DNA of 64,000 bases from an uncultured Methanobacterium sp. Its GTDB lineage: Archaea; Methanobacteriota; Methanobacteria; Methanobacteriales; Methanobacteriaceae. Below the pieces are notes generated by a model. It was not told where the DNA came from. It ran no database searches and was given only the letters and a program-made list of their open reading frames with translations. Shown here piece by piece: positions 45,631-62,846 of the stretch (the stretch's first letter is position 1; every line of letters begins with the position of its first letter). The stretch is from positions 1,156,001 through 1,220,000 of the forward strand of contig NZ_OY762015.1 in NCBI RefSeq assembly GCF_963665055.1, in the 5' to 3' direction. The translations under genes and the position numbers were made by a program.

Positions 45631-45881
45631 AGTACTCATCTCTGCATTATATTTAAAAACACAATCCAGTTAAAATAACACCTATCAATAATTAATTCTA
45701 CTTTAAAGTCCTTAATAAATTAGTTGATATTGTTCCAGTGATATTTTTACTATGACCTGTTTTGTTTTTAATTTACTATAACCGATTACAGTTACTATAT
45801 CCAGTTACGGTTTTAATGAAAGTTAATCAGAAAAAGGTTAAATGATATTTAAAAATAAAAAAAATAAGTTATGATGCTATT

Positions 45882-46061
45882 TTATTCATTTAAAGCCCAG
45901 TAACACCTTTTAGGAGAAATGATTGTTTCATCTTTTTTAAGTTCTTTCATGATCTTGTCAACTTCTTTTTTCTCCACACCAGATATCTGGCTTACTTTAG
46001 TGGCGTTTAAAGGTTCTTCAGATTCTTTGAAAGCTTTAATTACCTTCTCTTTATTATCCAT
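45882..46061 (-). CDS. Small winged-helix DNA-binding protein
   Basis: 59 residues, essentially one HTH: KVIKAFKESEEPLNATKVSQISGVEKKEVDKIM with a basic wing, ending CYWALNE. GAGGTGAT lies just before two consecutive ATGs; the second is better spaced. It lies between the two DUF166 genes on the same strand. A 15-bp palindrome (TACGAACCGTTCGTA) and a related site lie 68-99 nt upstream, so autoregulation or control of the DUF166 genes is plausible. Confidence 0.72.
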   Translation of the reverse strand: MDNKEKVIKAFKESEEPLNATKVSQISGVEKKEVDKIMKELKKDETIISPKRCYWALNE

Positions 46062-46128
46062 CATATCACCTCTTGAATTATTCCAGTTACCTGCTTAGAT
46101 ATTCCATTTGAATCCATATAATATTTGT

Positions 46129-46160
46129 TACGAACCGTTCGTAGTTGATACGAACAGTTC
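46129..46160 (-). promoter_or_regulatory. Two operator-like palindromes upstream of the small winged-helix gene
   Basis: TACGAACCGTTCGTA (46129-46143) is a perfect dyad with one central base. TACGAACAGTTC (46149-46160) is a weaker copy with the same left half, 20 bp further, two helix turns away. Both lie between the second DUF166 gene and the regulator gene. Confidence 0.6.
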
Positions 46161-46273
46161 CAGTTATTCATCATAGAACAGTCACAAATAGCCGGCTAAC
46201 CTGTACTACCCATATTTTTGTCTGCAATCCTTAAAACATGTTTACAAAAAGAGAGCCCATTTTTAGTTCAAAT

Positions 46274-47170
46274 TTATATTCCAAGTTCAAATCTTCCACT
46301 TTTAATTTCAATAGCATCCAGTGGACATTCCCTGACACATATCTCACAGTATCCACATGTAGCAGGGTCAATTTCTGCCACGTTATCCTGATTAAAGGTT
46401 ATGGTATTTAATCCAATGAGTACCTGGGGGCAGCTTCCAATACACTCTTCCTGGCACTTTTCTGGGTTGCACTTTTCTGGGTCCACCACGGCTGTTTTTA
46501 TGGCAAAGCCCAGACCCCGTTTAATGGCTTCTTTTATCTGGTAGCTGGCCAGGTGCATGCTGGTATCCCCCACTGCGGGGTCAGTGTCACTGCTGGCATT
46601 ACATGGATAATTGTGAAGTTTCAAGGTGGCACTCGATTCTGCTTCCTCCACCGGCGTACTCCACAGTCCCTTGGCAATGTAATCTGTAGAACCGCAGGGC
46701 GCTCCTCTTAGGACTTCAACCTTTTTAATGTATTTATCGGACTTGATGAACAGGACTGGTTTACCGAATCTGGTGGCAAACTCATCTATGGGGGCATCAC
46801 CCACTGGTTCCAGGGAACAGAATGGTTTGGGGAAAACGATCCTGACATTGGGGGCGGATTCTTGGATCTCCTTCTGCAGTCCAGGGGGCATCTGCTGGGG
46901 ATCATACACTGGTATTATGGCTGATTTTGCACCGGTTTCTTGAGCTATGTATGGGACTATCATGTTAATATCACCGGATAGTCCCACTGCAATGATAAGA
47001 TCTGCTGGGGGTAGATTCTGGGGGATGTAGCTGGTGAAATCCTCTATGAACTCCGGTAGGTCCTGGGGGAATTCTTCCATTCCCACTATGTTACTAGCCA
47101 TTCCGTGCTCAGCCAGGTTGTTGACCACCCGGCTCCCATACTTACCTGAAATCAAAAGGTAAATTTTCAT
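46274..47170 (-). CDS. DUF166 protein with C-terminal [4Fe-4S] ferredoxin domain (paralogue 2)
   Basis: 298 residues, clearly homologous along its full length to the product of 44737-45630: SGKYGSRVVNNLAEHGMAS, FPKPFCSLEPVGDAPIDEF, APCGSTDYIAKGL, KLHNYPCNASSDTDPAVGD. The ferredoxin part has CNPEKCQEECIGSCP and CGYCEICVRECP. GGAGG lies 6 nt before the ATG, a much stronger site than paralogue 1 has. Probably a tandem duplication followed by divergence. Confidence 0.82.
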   Translation of the reverse strand: MKIYLLISGKYGSRVVNNLAEHGMASNIVGMEEFPQDLPEFIEDFTSYIPQNLPPADLIIAVGLSGDINMIVPYIAQETGAKSAIIPVYDPQQMPPGLQKEIQESAPNVRIVFPKPFCSLEPVGDAPIDEFATRFGKPVLFIKSDKYIKKVEVLRGAPCGSTDYIAKGLWSTPVEEAESSATLKLHNYPCNASSDTDPAVGDTSMHLASYQIKEAIKRGLGFAIKTAVVDPEKCNPEKCQEECIGSCPQVLIGLNTITFNQDNVAEIDPATCGYCEICVRECPLDAIEIKSGRFELGI

Positions 47171-47240
47171 ACTTCCTCCAATTTATCAAAGGGTAGGATT
47201 TTTTCATGATTCCTCAAAATGAATCAGAGTAGACTTTGTT

Positions 47241-47537
47241 TCATTCCTCCAATCTTCGGCATTTGAAAATTACTGTACCACCATCAGTGTAAGGTGTTCC
47301 AGGATCAACGCACTGCATGTAGGCATGGTCTTCATCACCTTCCCTGGTTAAACCTAAGCTTAGTGAGATCCAGTCATGCTCTAGAATAGTAGTATAATGG
47401 AGAATAGTAGATAGTGCGTGGGTGCAGAGGGCATCGGTTTTATCCAAGTCTATTTCTGGATCCTTGAAAACCATACGGTCCCCTTCTTTGTAAACTGGAC
47501 AGTGACCTTTTATTTCATGGACGGTTATCTCCAGCAT
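47241..47537 (-). CDS. TIGR04076-family small protein
   Basis: 98 residues. It starts MLEITVHEIKGHCPVYKEGD and ends with the conserved PGTPYTDGGTVIFKCRRLEE, matching a widespread archaeal/bacterial family of about 100 residues (TIGR04076) with invariant Cys near both ends (HCPVY and FKC). A metal- or redox-linked role is possible; none is established. It lies 70 nt upstream of the second DUF166 gene on the same strand and is probably co-transcribed with it. Confidence 0.78.
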   Translation of the reverse strand: MLEITVHEIKGHCPVYKEGDRMVFKDPEIDLDKTDALCTHALSTILHYTTILEHDWISLSLGLTREGDEDHAYMQCVDPGTPYTDGGTVIFKCRRLEE

Positions 47538-47654
47538 TTATTCACCCACCTTCATTGTAATTCTTATAATATTTATGTACTCAGGAGTTCTTATGTACTC
47601 TGGAGTAATTAACCATGAGAATTACTTTAGTAAAAATAAACTCAAATTAGTGAA

Positions 47655-47697
47655 TATCAAAATAGAAAAAATTAGTATTGAGGGGTGTTTCAACCCC
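47655..47697 (-). terminator. Hairpin plus T-run after purA
   Basis: On the - strand GGGGTTGAAACACCCC (47682-47697) folds into a 5-bp GC stem and is followed within about 10 nt by T6, an intrinsic-type terminator. Slightly nearer purA, ACCCCTA-TTAAT-TAGGGGT (47719-47737) is a second, perfect 7-bp hairpin. The purA transcript would end here, before the TIGR04076 gene. Confidence 0.55.
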
Positions 47698-47767
47698 AAT
47701 CATATTATCAGGTGATTTACCCCTATTAATTAGGGGTTAATCCAGATTAGAAAGCTAACCCTGATTT

Positions 47768-48790
<1,023 letters not shown>

Positions 48791-49183
48791 ATATAATCAT
48801 CCTCTTATAGTGTAGTGAATTCAACCTCTTTTATATTGTAAATAACCGCTTAAAAAGATTTTCCCACGTAACTATTAAGGGAATAAATCTCATTAAACTA
48901 ACTATAACTCAAGGTGTGTCCGTTAATATGTCTTATTCAATATTTAATGGATTTATGATGGTGATAATCTACTTTCAAGTTGTATGATCATTGCCCCTTG
49001 GTGATCATGGAATTGGTGGTTTATGTATTAAAGACATGCAATGTTTTTGAGACTTGTTTTATGAGACATACTTTACGACAGGTTTAAGCTGCTTATTAGA
49101 CTACCTTAATAGACTGCCTTAATAAACATTTCACTCCCCAAATATGTCTTTTAAGTCTGTTCTAGATGCACATCCCATGATAA
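48791..49183 (-). other. Intergenic region, 393 nt
   Basis: It contains the purA promoter region and the 3' flank of the AAA+ gene. Short imperfect repeats (AGACTACCTTAAT/AGACTGCCTTAAT near 49096-49122) are present. No coding frame or RNA gene was recognised. Confidence 0.5.
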
Positions 49184-50530
49184 TTACTGATGTGGCTTGC
49201 TTCCCTGGGTGATTATTCTTTCAAACAGTTCTGGAGTGTATTTACGCTGCATTGATACCAGGATATGTTGATTCAATGCTTCTTCCAGTATTTCCACTGT
49301 CATCTTATCTTCTTCCCTCCGGATACGTATAGCCTGGGCTATCTGGGCAATATCCCTGGCATGGGCAAAGGTGGGTTTTAAGCTTTCCCCTCCCTGCATC
49401 TGGGGAATGTAAACTTTCCGGAAGCGTTCCAGAACATCTTCATCATAATCCTCCTTGAGGGTGTCCAGGTTACGCTTGAAAACCTCCACTATTTCATCGG
49501 AACTGGGAACTTCCAGGTACACATGTAAAGGTGCACGGCGAAGGTGTGCTTCATCAATGATGGTGATCTCCAGGTTGGTGGACAGGGCAGGTATGAAGTG
49601 GGTGTGCACAATTACCGGTGCCCCCTTGACATAGATCACATCCTTCTTGTTCTCCAGGGGCACGATCATCCGGTTAAGGAGTACGTTGGGGTCTTCCTTC
49701 TGTCGTCCCAGGTCGTCCAGTAAAAGGACTCCTCCATTGGCTTTCAGGATGGGTGAAGTTTCATAAACTCCCTTGTTGGGGTCGTATAGTGTTTCCAGTT
49801 TTTCAGTGCTGAGCTCTGATCCAGTGAATACAAATGGGGCATAGATTTTCACCCAGCGGGGGTCTCCGGGTTGTTCCGGTCGCAGCCTGTGGAAATCTGG
49901 GTCCAGTAACTGTATTATGTTACCACTGAACTCAATGTAGCGTGGTATGATTATGGGGGGTAATATTTCCGACATTTTACTGGTTAGAAATGTTTTACCA
50001 GTTCCGGGGGGCCCGTAGATGAAGAATCCTTTACCTCCAATGGCTGCTTCGGTGAGGACCTTTTTGGGGTAGGCCATTCCCACCACATCATGGAATGCTC
50101 TTTCCACTACTTCCTTGGGTATTTTGAGTGGGTATCGTCCTTTGATCTGGACTTCCATGATCTTGAAGTAGTCATCGTAGGTTACCGGTGCCATTCCAAT
50201 GTAGGGGTTTTCCTCCATTAACTGGGCTGCTTTCAGGTGGCCCTGTTTCTTGATGGTGTAATCTACACTGGCAAAAAGGAATCCCCCACCGGTCTGGGCT
50301 ATGAGATCTTCCTTTTCCATTGGTTTAAGGCATTGTTCTAGGATGTTAACGTGAAGTCCGGTGATTTCATGAATCTGCTGTACTTTTATGTTCCCGTAGG
50401 TGTTGATGATCTTAAGTAGCAGGTTCTTTATGAATCCCGGTGAAAGATCTATTTCATCCAGGGATTTGGGTTCTTCCAGTACCTGGAAGAGTTTTTGCAT
50501 CCTGGTATCATGATAATAATCTGTTTCCAT
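49184..50530 (-). CDS. AAA+ ATPase (MoxR/Mg-chelatase-like) with N-terminal winged helix
   Basis: 448 residues. N-terminal HTH-like region (residues 28-95, IKNLLLKIINTYGNIKVQQIHEITGLHV). Walker A FIYGPPGTGKTFL (about residue 170); Walker B GGVLLLDDLGRQ (about 262); sensor-1 region IPALSTNLEIT; an arginine-rich EAHLRRAPLHVYLEVPS; and a C-terminal helical lid. The protein is typical of an uncharacterised archaeal/bacterial AAA family. One TGTGA-N6-TCACT site lies 140 nt upstream (50670-50685), as before surface-protein genes here. Function unknown. Confidence 0.78.
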   Translation of the reverse strand: METDYYHDTRMQKLFQVLEEPKSLDEIDLSPGFIKNLLLKIINTYGNIKVQQIHEITGLHVNILEQCLKPMEKEDLIAQTGGGFLFASVDYTIKKQGHLKAAQLMEENPYIGMAPVTYDDYFKIMEVQIKGRYPLKIPKEVVERAFHDVVGMAYPKKVLTEAAIGGKGFFIYGPPGTGKTFLTSKMSEILPPIIIPRYIEFSGNIIQLLDPDFHRLRPEQPGDPRWVKIYAPFVFTGSELSTEKLETLYDPNKGVYETSPILKANGGVLLLDDLGRQKEDPNVLLNRMIVPLENKKDVIYVKGAPVIVHTHFIPALSTNLEITIIDEAHLRRAPLHVYLEVPSSDEIVEVFKRNLDTLKEDYDEDVLERFRKVYIPQMQGGESLKPTFAHARDIAQIAQAIRIRREEDKMTVEILEEALNQHILVSMQRKYTPELFERIITQGSKPHQ

Positions 50531-50953
50531 TGGTATGTCACCTTTATTAAAAGGGTTATGTTGTTATGGGTTTAACGAAGGATTTCCATTCTTTTTTACT
50601 GTATAATAATTTGTTTTTATTAACAGTTAAAACTTAACATCACAGGCACAAATGATTTATCGCATTTTTAGTGACGTAGTTCACATAAACTACTGAAAGT
50701 TACCTGAAAAAAATGTGGAAATAAAATGAAAACAATGATAGTAAAATGAAAACACTGATAGTACGGTAAGAAAGCTATTATTAGTGTAAAAAAGTTAATT
50801 ATCGTATAAAAAAAAGTTAATGTTAATGTAAAAATTTACTTTGAAAAAGTAAAGTAGTTAAAAATAAAAAATGAATCAGTCAAAACTCAAAGTAAATTAG
50901 TTAAACTAAAAAAATAAAGTAGTTTAAGCTGTTTTAAAGCTTATATCCTGTTT
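50531..50953 (-). repeat. Intergenic region with a possible operator and short tandem repeats
   Basis: AGTGA-N6-TCACA at 50670-50685 matches the adhesin operators with one mismatch. AAAATGAAAACAATGATAGT (50723-50742) is repeated at 50743-50762 with one change, and an A-rich GTTAAT/GTAAAAA repeat follows to about 50840. No gene was found. Confidence 0.5.
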
Positions 50954-51553
50954 TTAAAAGAATATTTCTTCTTTAGGTAGTCTGGATTTGGGCATGGGTT
51001 TGTCTGCTGGATATCCCAGTGGTACAATTAGGGTGGGTACCAGATTTTCTGGAATTTCTAGAATTTTTGAGTAAGATACTGGATCAAATCCTTGCATTGG
51101 ACAGGAATCAATTCCTAAAGATTTGGCAGCATAAATCGCAGTTATAGCTGCAATGAAAACATTGTGTTGTGCTTCGCAAAGTGAGGCTTCACCCGGGAAA
51201 TTGCTTAAAAATGTTTCCAGAACAAATTCTAATTGTTTAACATTTTCTTCTGGCACTCCCATAGCTTTGACATCTTGAAGCACTCTATCTGCATTTTTCT
51301 CAAGGTCTTTATCAGCACAGAATACTAATAGATGTGAACATGACTTAATTTGAGGCTGTTCCATAGTAGCTGGAGATAACTCTTCCTTCAATTTTTCATC
51401 GGATATTATTTTAATTTTCCAGGGTTGTATGTTTATTGCTGACGGCGAGAGCCTTATCATTTCCTTAATTTGCTCAATCTTACCTTCATCAATTTTCCTA
51501 CCATCAAAAACCTTTGTTGCATACCTTTCTTCAAGTATTGTTTTAAACTCCAT
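50954..51553 (-). CDS. Nitroreductase-family flavoprotein (NfsB-like)
   Basis: 199 residues. FKTILEERYATKVFDGRKI at the N-terminus and RLSPSAINIQPWKIKII (FMN-binding, about residue 35-51) define the family; LCEAQHNVFIAAITAIYAAKSLGIDSCPMQGFDP (about 122-155) and LIVPLGYPADKPMPKSRLP complete it. It is a homodimeric FMN enzyme reducing nitro compounds or quinones with NAD(P)H or F420H2. The donor is not evident from sequence. It stands alone, with repetitive AT-rich spacers on both sides. Confidence 0.92.
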   Translation of the reverse strand: MEFKTILEERYATKVFDGRKIDEGKIEQIKEMIRLSPSAINIQPWKIKIISDEKLKEELSPATMEQPQIKSCSHLLVFCADKDLEKNADRVLQDVKAMGVPEENVKQLEFVLETFLSNFPGEASLCEAQHNVFIAAITAIYAAKSLGIDSCPMQGFDPVSYSKILEIPENLVPTLIVPLGYPADKPMPKSRLPKEEIFF

Positions 51554-51787
51554 TATAAACCACCACTACTTTATATGAAGGGTGCTTATTGTTAAAAATT
51601 TAGAGTAGGGAAATGAAAATGAGAATTTAGAAAATGAAAATCTAGAAATAATAATGCAAAATAGGATAATGCAAATAGGTGCAAAATAGGGGAAATAAAA
51701 AATCAAGGTGTAATGAATAAGGATGTAATAAATAAGAAGGTAAATTAGAAAAAAATAAATTAATCTAATTTACTATGCTTGGGTTAC

Positions 51788-53464
<1,677 letters not shown>

Positions 53465-53595
53465 TGGTAATCACTTCATTTTTTTGATCCTTTCTAATGG
53501 CCAGGTAAACCTTTCCACTGACCAGGAAAAATAACTTCTAAAAAAAATATGAGAAATAAATAAAAAATAATAAATTAAGCGGGTTTTTTTTGTTG

Positions 53596-53861
53596 CTGCG
53601 TTCTTATACAAAGTTAGTTACTGCATTCTGGTACAAAGTTAGTTACTGCATTCCGGTACAAAGTTAGTTACTGCATTCCGGTACAAAGTTAGTTACTAAA
53701 TTCCAGTACAACGTTAATTACTGCATTCCGGTACAACGTTAATTACTAGATTTCCAGTACAACGTTAGTACTGCATTCTGGTACAAAGTTAGTAACTGCA
53801 TACCAGTATAAACTTAGTTACTGTATCCCGTACAAACTTAGTAACTGCATTCCAGCATAAC

Positions 53862-53885
<24 letters not shown>
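53596..53885 (-). repeat. Tandem array of 11 units of about 25 bp, seeded by the idsA 3' end
   Basis: Units of the type CTGCATTCCGGTACAAAGTT (plus AGTTA) repeat with 24-25-bp period; two central units are identical. The twelfth, most divergent unit is the last seven codons and stop of idsA itself (53862-53885, encoding FVLERIN and stop). The unit length is not a multiple of three. Confidence 0.85.
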
Positions 53886-57683
<3,798 letters not shown>

Positions 57684-57690
<7 letters not shown>

Positions 57691-58481
57691 TTACTTATAA
57701 TTGTTCCCCTGACTTTTTCACCCTTTAAGGCACTTTCCAGTAATCCTTCACAACCGACATTGATCAGTTCTGATTCGATTCCCTTCCCTGCCAGTTCCAG
57801 TAGTTCTGTCAGTTTACCTGCCATTCCACCGGTCACGTCAACGGTTCGTGCTCCCTCCAGGAATTTAAGATCTTCCATGGAGTTTACTTCTTCCAGAAGT
57901 TGAGCCTGGGAATGTGTTTTGGGGTCACTGTCGTATATTCCATCCACGTCTGAGCCCAGGATGATCCGCTCTGGCTGCAGTTCCTTTGACAGGTAGTTCA
58001 CCAGCTGGTCACCGGATACCACTGCCATCTGGATACTTTCATCGGTATCCATGACCACGTCTCCGTATAGTACTGGTACTAATCCCATTTCCAGGTATTT
58101 TTCCACTATTTCCAAGTTTGCTGATTTAATCCGTTTATTTTCAGTTATTATGAATGATGATGGTGGTACTGCCACTGCTGGGATTTCGTATTTCAGCAGG
58201 TAGTGGCATACGAAGTGGTTGAGATTTTTAACCGAATTCTGGGTTAGGGTGAATCCCATTCTTTTACGCTCCAGTTCTTCTGGAGTTGTTATGGGGCTTC
58301 CTATTTCATATTTTCTGGCGTGCAGGTGTCCGAAGCTTCCGGCTCCGTGGATTATGATTAGTTTTCTGTTACCAGCCCGGGCTATTTCCTGGGCAATTCT
58401 ATCCAGATTCACCGGGTCAAGGGTGGGTTTTGTAGCGTCTTTGCGGGTGATTACACTTCCACCCAGTTTCAGGATAATCAT
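57684..58481 (-). CDS. ipk: Isopentenyl phosphate kinase
   Basis: 265 residues, amino-acid-kinase fold. ILKLGGSVITRKD (residues 3-15) binds phosphate; IIHGAGSFGHLHARKYEIG (about 48-66) holds the catalytic His; VPVLYGDVVMD, SGDQLVNYLS and LGSDVDGIYDSDP (about 170-185) form the ATP site. It converts isopentenyl phosphate to IPP in the archaeal modified mevalonate pathway. It is 57 nt downstream of mvk on the same strand. Confidence 0.95.
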
Positions 58482-58538
58482 GAACTACCTCGTATCAATC
58501 TATAATCATCATCAATGCAATAATCATCAATCTATTAA

Positions 58539-59531
58539 TCACCAGGTCACCCCTTTTCGTGATATTCCAACCAGAAAGGCATTATCAATAGACTGGAGTT
58601 CTTCCAGTACTTCTCTGGTTTTCCCAGGGCAGTAAGCAATCATGCTACCTCCCCCTCCAGCACCGGTTAGTTTGGAACCCAGGGCTCCAGCACTGCGTGC
58701 ATGGTAGATCAATCGGGATAATTCATCGGTGTTAACTCCCAGTGCATCCAGTAATCCCTGGTTAATGTTCATCAATTCTCCTACACGTTCTTCCTCACCC
58801 CGGGTGATGGATTCTCGTGCATCATTGGTCACATTTCCCATGAGCCCTATAATGGGCTTTATGATTGTGGGGTGGTTGTTGCAGAGTTTACGGACCTGTT
58901 GCACCAGGAGACCAGTGTTACCTGGTTGGCTGGTGTAACCCACTACCAGTGGCATTTCCAGGGCGGGTTTTATTTTCACGCCTCCACTTTCATGTGTGAA
59001 GTATAGAAATCCACCGTGGGTTGATACAGTGGTGTCCAGTGGGCTTGCTGCTCCCTGAACTTCTAATTCCACCTGGTGGGCAGTAAGTGCCAGGGTTTCC
59101 AGGGATAGTTCCTGCTGGTAATAACGTGCTGCTGCGGCGAGGGTGGCAACTGTTATGGCTGCTGATGATCCCAGCCCGGCTCCTATGGGTATTTCCAGAT
59201 CCACTGTTATGTCCAGACCGTGATCAGGTGATGATCCAAGCTCGGTTCGAAACAATGCACTCTTAATGAATTTTAAAATTCCTGCGTCAAATCTATCCGG
59301 GTTTTCTTGACTTAATAGGTCATTTTCTAGACTTATTAAACCAGTTTCTATGTCGATGATCCCATATACATCCAGTTCTGGGATTTTAACATGTATACTG
59401 TCGTCGTTTCCTTCCCTGATTGTTACGTTGGCTCTTTTATCAACTGCCACTGCAATGGCGGGTTTCCCGTAAACCACTGAGTGTTCTCCAAAAAGAATAG
59501 CCTTGCCTGGTGCAGATGCCCTAGCTGTCAT
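58539..59531 (-). CDS. mvk: Mevalonate kinase
   Basis: 330 residues, GHMP kinase. ASAPGKAILFGEHSVVYGKPA (motif 1, residues 4-24), DLEIPIGAGLGSSAAITVA (ATP loop, about 111-129) and KLTGAGGGGSMIAYCPG (motif 3, about 285-301). The catalytic Asp is in ASPLDTTVSTHGG. It phosphorylates mevalonate as the first kinase of the lipid pathway and is followed by ipk. A 427-nt repeat-containing spacer lies between it and the MEMO gene upstream. Confidence 0.95.
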   Translation of the reverse strand: MTARASAPGKAILFGEHSVVYGKPAIAVAVDKRANVTIREGNDDSIHVKIPELDVYGIIDIETGLISLENDLLSQENPDRFDAGILKFIKSALFRTELGSSPDHGLDITVDLEIPIGAGLGSSAAITVATLAAAARYYQQELSLETLALTAHQVELEVQGAASPLDTTVSTHGGFLYFTHESGGVKIKPALEMPLVVGYTSQPGNTGLLVQQVRKLCNNHPTIIKPIIGLMGNVTNDARESITRGEEERVGELMNINQGLLDALGVNTDELSRLIYHARSAGALGSKLTGAGGGGSMIAYCPGKTREVLEELQSIDNAFLVGISRKGVTW

Positions 59532-59958
59532 TGGATTGAACTCCGTTCACTAAATCTGTGTAAATTTTATTTCTATCCTTACAAAAACCTTCCTTTGAAT
59601 TTATTTTTTCCCGGATGATCTACTATGAGTTTAATTATTGTTTTTTTTGTGATAGTTCTTATTATTATTTGATAATCTTTAACAGTGTTTTTTTAAGCCG
59701 TTAAAGAGGTGTTATTGAATTGATACTTATTATAATTGAAATTATCTAATTTGTACCTTTTAAATTGGAATTAATTTGTTCCTATGTTAAATTGGAATTA
59801 TCTAATGTACCTATCTTAAATTGGAATTATCGAATTTAATCGTATATTAAATTGGAATTACTGAATTTAATACCTGTCTTAAATTGGAATTATCTTTACC
59901 TATTGAAATATGCTTATTTATCTTTATTTATGTTTTCAATTTATGGATTCTGTGAATA
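59532..59958 (-). repeat. Spacer with five to six tandem units starting TTAAATTGGAATTA
   Basis: Units begin at 59760, 59787, 59816, 59847 and 59879, with a weaker one at 59731, so the period grows from 27 to 32 bp. Each contains TTAAATTGGAATTAtcTAAT followed by a pyrimidine-rich tail. No coding frame. Confidence 0.75.
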
Positions 59959-60801
<843 letters not shown>

Positions 60802-61400
60802 ATGAATCCCCCTTTTAGTAAAAAGTTTCTGGAATACCCCAATTAATGGAATACTCCAATTTACTGAAATACTCCTATTAATGGAATACTCCATTTTTTT
60901 TGGAATACTCCGTTTTCTGGAATACCCTGAATTATCTTAGATAACCCAAGTTTTCTGAAAATAGTTTAGGTTTCTGAACTAGGTTATCAGATGTTTTTAC
61001 TTTTTACCAATTTTTTATTTTTGATGATTAAAGAGCTTTAATATATTATATAATCATTAAAGGATTTAAACATGCTAATGGGAGTATTATGAGAATTATT
61101 TATGAGAATCATGGTTAGTAGCAATGCGAAGAGTTAAAGTTCGCGAGTTTAAGTTAAGACCATGTAAAGTGCATTATAATCGGGAAATTATGTAGTGAGT
61201 AATATTTAGATACTTGCAGATGTTAGGTTTTAGTTATTTGTAAATGTTAGGTATTTGTGATGAAAATTTCATCAGTTACCCTTTCATCCATTTACCCTTA
61301 TTATCTACAATTATCCATCAGTCAGTAAACTCAATGTGTTCATTTTAAAAACTTTAAAGAGAACCCTTAAAAATTTAAGGGTCCTGGGGAATTTGTAGTT
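60802..61400 (-). repeat. Spacer with six tandem TGGAATACTCC units, otherwise empty
   Basis: TGGAATACTCC plus an A/T-rich tail repeats six times between 60829 and 60927 with 15-19-bp period, immediately upstream of the MEMO ribosome site. The remaining 470 nt, up to rpsB, hold imperfect GATGTTAGGT repeats near 61218-61252 and no recognisable gene. Confidence 0.7.
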
Positions 61401-61997
<597 letters not shown>

Positions 61998-62145
61998 CTT
62001 ACCACCTCTAATTATTATAATCCGTTTTTATTCAATTATTTTAATAGTTAATTTGTTTAAGAGGAGATTTTTAATCCAAATATCATTATATTAATCTTTT
62101 ATTTAATTTAAGGGTAATAGAATAGATATTCCTCTTATTGTTGAT

Positions 62146-62337
62146 TTATTCTTCTTCAACTTTAACTGCTTCGTTGGGGCATACGTCCATACAGACTTCG
62201 CATAAACTGCAGTCTTCCTTATTTTTTACGACGATTTTGTCTCCTTCAAGTACAAGGACTTCCATGGGACATACGTCTGCGCATTCTGCACAGTCTGCTC
62301 CATCACATTTATCTTGATCTACTGTTATTTTAACCAT
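62146..62337 (-). CDS. 2[4Fe-4S] ferredoxin
   Basis: 63 residues. The first Cys set is CDGADCAECADVCP (an extended C-x4-C-x2-C-x3-CP) and the second CSLCEVCMDVCP, so two [4Fe-4S] clusters are expected. The rest is acidic. It is a soluble electron carrier of the methanogen type; partners cannot be told from the context. It lies between eno and rpsB on the same strand. Confidence 0.93.
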   Translation of the reverse strand: MVKITVDQDKCDGADCAECADVCPMEVLVLEGDKIVVKNKEDCSLCEVCMDVCPNEAVKVEEE

Positions 62338-62846
62338 TTAAAGATTCTCCTTAATTTTGCTTTTATATTTGTCTTAAATTTATTTTATGATAATTATTAT
62401 CCCATGATAAGAATTCCAGGACATCTAATGATATGGATGTCACGAATTATAGATATCAGGAAATTATTGAACATCACTGAATTAGAGATATCAAGGAATT
62501 ATTGAACATCACTGAATTAGAGATATCAAGGAATTATTGGACAATTACTGATTGTTAGATGTCAGTGAAATATTTGACATCACTGAAGATATCGTGAAAT
62601 TATTTTTGACATCATGAATTATTGAAATATCAATGAACTATTAGATACTAGGAATATTTTAGATTTTACTGTAAAATCATTTAATTCCATGTAATTATTA
62701 GTTTTTTTAAAGATTTCAAATCATTAAGGAGATATGAGTTCCAGGACTCCGTATGAGTCCATGGGTTATCTCAAGATTTTTATTTATCCTTAATTAGTGT
62801 CATCCATAACTGATATCTCAGGTTTTATTTTTAATCAGTGGGTTGT
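62338..62846 (-). repeat. Spacer with tandem units of about 35 bp between ferredoxin and eno
   Basis: The unit GGAATTATTGAACATCACTG (plus AATTAGAGATATCAA) is present at 62459-62494 and 62495-62529 with one base difference, then decays through about three further units to 62620. No coding frame or RNA gene was recognised in the 509 nt. Confidence 0.75.

Noticed and set aside
60802..60894. Longer N-terminus for the MEMO protein (31 extra residues).
   Set aside because: It is encoded by the tandem repeat, lies upstream of the strong GGGGGATT site and breaks the family N-terminus.
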